A stretch of 7,378 nucleotides of DNA from JBDLSO01 sp039799445 (GTDB taxonomy: Bacteria > Patescibacteriota > Minisyncoccia > Phycocordibacterales > UBA5272): positions 1 through 7,378 of the forward strand of contig JBDLSO010000036.1 in the NCBI GenBank assembly GCA_039799445.1, read 5' to 3'. Shown here piece by piece: positions 6,377 through 7,378 of the stretch (positions are counted from its first letter, which is position 1; each line of letters starts with the position of its first letter). The position numbers and the translations under genes are program-made. The notes under the pieces are model-generated. The model did not search any database, was not told the DNA's origin, and worked only from the letters and a program-made list of their open reading frames with translations.

Positions 6377-6398
6377 TGCCACAGCCAAATGGCGTGCT

Positions 6399-7235
6399 GT
6401 GTACAACAAACAACAACTGACAGACGGAGCCGATGGTTCCGCACAACGCCTTAGCGAAAGCCGTGAGTTCTGGAAAGAACTTGGCGAACTGATTCAAAAG
6501 CATTCAGCTACAAATAAGTACGTAGGTGAGGTGGTGTCCTCAGACTACATCTACCCCAAAGAGTACAAGGGTCCGAAACCGATTATGCAGCAGGTGCAAA
6601 CCATTGCCACTATGTTCGGACTTGATCCATCGCAGGCATTGGAATTTGCCAAAAACCTACCAACGCTTCCCGAAGGTGCCGAAGGATGGTTCGCCATTCC
6701 GAAAGTGTCTGCGGTTGCAGAAAAGCATTTTCCGGAAATTGCAGGCATTGCCGAGCAGTATTGCGAAGCAGTGAAATTGGTGCTCGCGTTATTAGCCGAC
6801 AGCCGTAGCTTTACAAACTACCGCAATGGTGAAATCGTACCAAGTAAACTGCGTCAGCATGCCCGCACCGCCTCATTCCTTGAAAACTTGGAAATGCAGC
6901 AACAGGGCGATATCCTGATCATCGCAGTACAGTACGGTATGCGTCACCGTGGCAAATCCGTCAGAAGAGCTAGGGAAACCTTCGCAAGCCACGAATTCGG
7001 CTTGGGAGCACTGCATATCGGCTGTATGGCACTGAGCCACCCCGAACGCTACGTCCGCTTCGAAGAATTGGATACAGACTGTGCAGGTGATGAGTTCGCT
7101 CCTGATGCCGATGGCGTGTTCTCGAAGGCTCCTTTCTTCAACTTCCATGACGGCAAGCTGAAGTTCGACACCTACGATGTGTCCAATGCCAACGCTCGCT
7201 TTGGCTCGGTGTCGGGGTTTGTTCCGCAGAACTAA
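6399..7235 (+). CDS. Uncharacterised soluble protein, GC-rich single-gene unit
   Basis: I cannot assign this gene to a named family. The first usable start in frame is GTG at 6399, with no Shine-Dalgarno sequence; coding character continues upstream to 6375, so the true protein probably starts at ATG 6353 through a +1 shift, adding about 15 residues. The 278-residue product has no signal peptide or membrane helix. The N-terminal half is mostly helical with aromatic positions (W25, Y50/Y52, GWF at 96-98). A hydrophobic strand GDILIIAVQYG (170-180) is followed by a basic patch RHRGKSVRRAR (182-192), a Gly-rich hydrophobic stretch (201-211) and the acidic C228-A-G-D-E-F233. Cysteines are at 121, 209 and 228. 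The arrangement looks like a folded, conserved protein rather than a random frame, and the basic patch could bind nucleic acid, but no catalytic motif is recognised. GC is 33/60 in 7021-7080 and 35/60 in 6661-6720, against 17/60 in 5581-5640 of mrdA, suggesting transfer or different selection on codons. It has its own promoter and terminator. Confidence 0.75.
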   Translation: MYNKQQLTDGADGSAQRLSESREFWKELGELIQKHSATNKYVGEVVSSDYIYPKEYKGPKPIMQQVQTIATMFGLDPSQALEFAKNLPTLPEGAEGWFAIPKVSAVAEKHFPEIAGIAEQYCEAVKLVLALLADSRSFTNYRNGEIVPSKLRQHARTASFLENLEMQQQGDILIIAVQYGMRHRGKSVRRARETFASHEFGLGALHIGCMALSHPERYVRFEELDTDCAGDEFAPDADGVFSKAPFFNFHDGKLKFDTYDVSNANARFGSVSGFVPQN

Positions 7236-7280
7236 TACTTGTACTTTGTGGTCTTGAGTCTTTTGACTTCTTGATTCTTG

Positions 7281-7311
7281 AGAGGGTTTGCGAAAGCAAA
7301 CCCTCTTTTTT
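7281..7311 (+). terminator. Strong intrinsic terminator after the 278-codon gene
   Basis: An 11-bp perfect stem (agagggtttgc at 7281-7291 with its complement at 7296-7306) encloses a GAAA tetraloop (7292-7295) and is followed at once by TTTTT (7307-7311). This is a textbook Rho-independent terminator for + strand transcription, 45 bases after the stop codon. On the minus strand no T-run follows the stem, so it probably works in one direction only. Its T-run overlaps the stop codon of the converging minus-strand gene. Confidence 0.93.
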
Positions 7312-7378
7312 ATTTAATAAAAAACTTATCCATCGCGCCGCCATGTACTTTGAGATAGTTTTTGATTTGTTTTCTAGC
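7310..7378 (-). CDS. C-terminal end of a minus-strand gene (cut by window edge)
   Basis: Read from the right edge on the minus strand, 22 codons stay open and end at TAA (7312-7310), finishing with HGGAMDKFFIK. The stretch is Lys-rich and its codons (AGA, AAA) resemble the low-GC genes of the window rather than the neighbouring GC-rich gene. Its stop just before the terminator hairpin is where a convergent gene would be expected to end. Too little is visible to name the product, and an open frame of this length could occur by chance. Confidence 0.5.
   Translation of the reverse strand, partial: ARKQIKNYLKVHGGAMDKFFIK

Noticed and set aside
7138..7344. Minus-strand frame of 68 codons over the terminator
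   Set aside because: It would run through the intrinsic terminator hairpin and into the 3' end of the 278-codon gene. The other minus frame, stopping at 7310 before the hairpin, is more natural.
1..7378. Transposase, integrase, CRISPR array, toxin-antitoxin or phage genes
   Set aside because: No repeat array, terminal inverted repeats or matching protein motifs were seen on either strand.

Overview
The window looks like part of a Patescibacteria (CPR) chromosome, most likely Parcubacteria/Paceibacteria. This is inferred from AT-rich DNA with many ATA and AGA codons, shortened versions of universal proteins (a 417-residue ProRS, an 87-residue MreD-like protein, a PBP2 with a cut-down N-terminal region), tightly overlapping genes and few Shine-Dalgarno sequences. 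No rRNA or other taxonomic marker is present, so the placement is tentative.

Left edge (1-983): the 3' part of smc, the chromosome-condensing ATPase, including the signature, Walker B, D-loop and H-loop of its C-terminal head half. Its stop codon lies inside a roughly 30-bp hairpin that probably terminates transcription. Positions 984-1164 are an AT-rich spacer holding the likely promoter for the next operon.

Centre (1165-6200): five + strand genes, proS-mreB-mreC-mreD-mrdA. They overlap by 8, 20 and 4 bases, apart from a 1-base gap at mreC/mreD, so they almost certainly share one transcript. MreB (actin-like filament), MreC (periplasmic scaffold), the MreD-like protein and PBP2 (transpeptidase) form most of the elongasome that makes lateral cell wall. 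Prolyl-tRNA synthetase is the first gene of this unit. RodA, the partner glycosyltransferase of PBP2, is not in the window.

Right part (6201-7311): a self-contained single-gene unit with its own promoter (perfect TTGACA -35), a leader RNA with mutually exclusive stems, a good ribosome binding site, one 278-codon gene of unrecognised function and a strong intrinsic terminator. Its GC content is clearly higher than that of the operon. The ribosome binding site leads to an ATG in a different frame from the main gene, and that frame ends at a TGA after seven codons, exactly where a +1 shift would enter the long frame. This is the most interesting point in the window: programmed frameshifting, a leader peptide or an indel.

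Right edge (7310-7378): the last codons of a minus-strand gene converging on the terminator.
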